A stretch of 6,575 nt of DNA from an uncultured Eubacterium sp. (GTDB lineage Bacteria; Bacillota; Clostridia; Lachnospirales; Lachnospiraceae), in NCBI GenBank assembly GCA_946611445.1, contig CAMODP010000103.1, positions 1 to 6,575 on the forward strand, in the 5' to 3' direction. The position numbers and the translations under genes were made by a program. The notes beneath the pieces are model-generated. The model was not told the DNA's origin. It saw only the letters and a program-made list of their open reading frames with translations, and did not search any database. Of the stretch, positions 5,490 through 6,575 are shown piece by piece (the first letter of the stretch is position 1; each line of letters starts with the position of its first letter).

Positions 5490-6509
5490 TCAGTCAAAAC
5501 CGTATATTCTCTGCGCTATATGATAGCAGAATCCGACGATCCTCCGGCCGCCTCTTCCGGGCAGGTTCATGCTCATGCCCAGGATGCTGTGCCGGATCTG
5601 GTTGTAGGCGGCCTTGTCTGCTTTTTTCAGCCGCTGCCAGAGCTCTTTTTTCTTCTGCAGCATCTCTTTGCTGCCGGTGCGGATCATCAGTACAGAGGTG
5701 ATCGCCGTGATGATGCCGAGATAGTGCACCATATACTGCTTGCGCCGCCCTTTAAGCTCCCTGTGCTCCTTCAGGTAATCTATCATCATGTCATTGACGC
5801 GGAGCTGCTGGTCCAGACGGCCGAGCATCACCTCTTCATTGACGGACTGGTCCGTGCGTCCGATGTAGTATTTGTAAAAATCCACGTTCAGGTAGTACAT
5901 GGTGTTCACGCGGGAGAACGGTATATAGGCGTAGATATTATCCACATAGAACGTGTGCTCCGGCAGCTGCAGGCCGACCTCCCGCAGGAGTTCCGTCCTG
6001 TAGATAATGGAGTGCATCAGCACGTAGTGGCCGAGCGTCATGTGACCGACACGGTCCCAGCCGAAGATCTCGTTTTCCGGGAAGAACTTCTCATAATGCA
6101 TGGTATACTTCTTCCGTCTGCCCACTTTTTCATATGTATAATTGCTGAACAGGACATCCACGGTCTGCGGGCCGCGGGCAAACTCTCTGAGCGTATCCAG
6201 TATCTTCAGATACGCAGTAGTGTCCACCCAGTCATCACTGTCCACCACCTTAAAATAGAGGCCCGTCGCGTTCTCTATGCCCGTGTTCACAGCGCCGCCG
6301 TGGCCCTTGTTCTCCTGATGAATGGCACGTACGATGGAAGGATACCTCGCTGCGTATTCATCTGCGATCTCCGCCGTCCTGTCCTTCGTCGAACCGTCAT
6401 CGACCACCAGGATCTCCACGTCCTCGCCCCCGGGCAAAAGAGAGGCGATGCATTTTTCCATATATGCTTCTGAGTTATAACATGGTACTGCTATCGACAA
6501 TACTTTCAT
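5490..6509 (-). CDS. Glycosyltransferase family 2 (GT-A fold)
   Basis: 339 residues, complete and soluble (no clear transmembrane segment). The N-terminal GT-A domain has LSIAVPCYN (4-12), the nucleotide-binding ILVVDDGST (33-41), [12 protein letters not shown] (66-77) and the metal-binding DXD-type VVDSDDWVD (88-96). The middle region holds many aromatic residues ([28 protein letters not shown]). The C-terminal part is basic and helical ([20 protein letters not shown]) and ends with a short Gly-rich, hydrophobic tail. Proteins of this kind transfer a sugar from a nucleotide donor onto cell-surface polysaccharide or lipid carrier; donor and acceptor cannot be told from sequence. The ATG at 6509 is preceded by GGGTGA (6514-6519). 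It stands where ispD might be expected and has no evident functional tie to ispF or cysS, so it may simply share the transcript. Confidence 0.9.
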   Translation of the reverse strand: MKVLSIAVPCYNSEAYMEKCIASLLPGGEDVEILVVDDGSTKDRTAEIADEYAARYPSIVRAIHQENKGHGGAVNTGIENATGLYFKVVDSDDWVDTTAYLKILDTLREFARGPQTVDVLFSNYTYEKVGRRKKYTMHYEKFFPENEIFGWDRVGHMTLGHYVLMHSIIYRTELLREVGLQLPEHTFYVDNIYAYIPFSRVNTMYYLNVDFYKYYIGRTDQSVNEEVMLGRLDQQLRVNDMMIDYLKEHRELKGRRKQYMVHYLGIITAITSVLMIRTGSKEMLQKKKELWQRLKKADKAAYNQIRHSILGMSMNLPGRGGRRIVGFCYHIAQRIYGFD

Positions 6510-6575
6510 CTGTTCACCCTTTCCTTTGCGATAGATTGCGGCGTATTCCGCGTTTTGGGCTTTGTAATCATAGCA
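6510..6575 (-). other. Upstream edge of the glycosyltransferase gene: leader or end of another gene
   Basis: 66 nt up to the window edge. It contains the ribosome binding site GGGTGA (6514-6519). On the minus strand TGCTATGAT (6567-6575) looks like an extended -10 element, which would start transcription near 6560; any -35 lies outside. Alternatively, a frame open from the edge ends in TGA at 6506-6508, overlapping the glycosyltransferase start as ATGA, which would be the tail of an upstream gene. The window cannot decide. Confidence 0.35.

Noticed and set aside
5520..6473. Plus-strand open frame of 317 codons
   Set aside because: It is antisense to the glycosyltransferase. Its composition (many His, Val, Ile without motifs) is typical of a mirrored frame.

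Overview
The window looks like chromosome of a moderately GC-rich, endospore-lineage Clostridia (Bacillota), most likely Lachnospiraceae-like. The evidence is the gene order ispF-cysS-mrnC-rlmB-sigH, which echoes the conserved Bacillus block ispD-ispF-gltX-cysE-cysS-mrnC-rlmB-yacP-sigH. The sigma factor also has clear SigH-type regions 2 and 4, and the Shine-Dalgarno sites are strong and Gram-positive in style. The genus assignment is inference from protein style only.

Right part (about 1575-6575, all minus strand, read from high to low coordinates): a family 2 glycosyltransferase, then ispF (isoprenoid MEP pathway), cysS (cysteinyl-tRNA synthetase), mrnC (Mini-RNase III, 23S rRNA maturation), rlmB (23S rRNA 2'-O-methyltransferase) and sigH (sporulation/transition-state sigma factor). 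The genes are tightly packed: gaps of 35 and 31 nt, then overlaps of 4 and 8 nt, then a 75-nt spacer before sigH. This suggests one mostly co-transcribed unit for translation and rRNA processing. yacP, which sits between rlmB and sigH in Bacillus, is absent.

Left part (1-1585): a different functional block. A plus-strand XRE-family regulator (1241-1585) converges on sigH, and their 3' ends overlap by 11 nt. Divergent from it, on the minus strand, is a small ubiquitin-like YukD/EsaB-type protein (736-1044). It overlaps the start of a large gene running off the left edge (1-788), whose 262 visible residues look like the N-terminal tandem FHA part of EssC, the FtsK/SpoIIIE-type ATPase of the Gram-positive type VII secretion system (T7SSb). 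This truncated gene is easily missed because its stop lies outside the window.

The 196-nt divergent intergenic region (1045-1240) holds two back-to-back sigma-A-like promoters. A perfect 16-bp palindrome (1094-1109) lies on the predicted start point of the yukD-essC promoter. The simplest model is that the XRE protein represses the type VII secretion operon from this operator. No rRNA, tRNA, CRISPR array, insertion sequence or convincing rho-independent terminator was seen.
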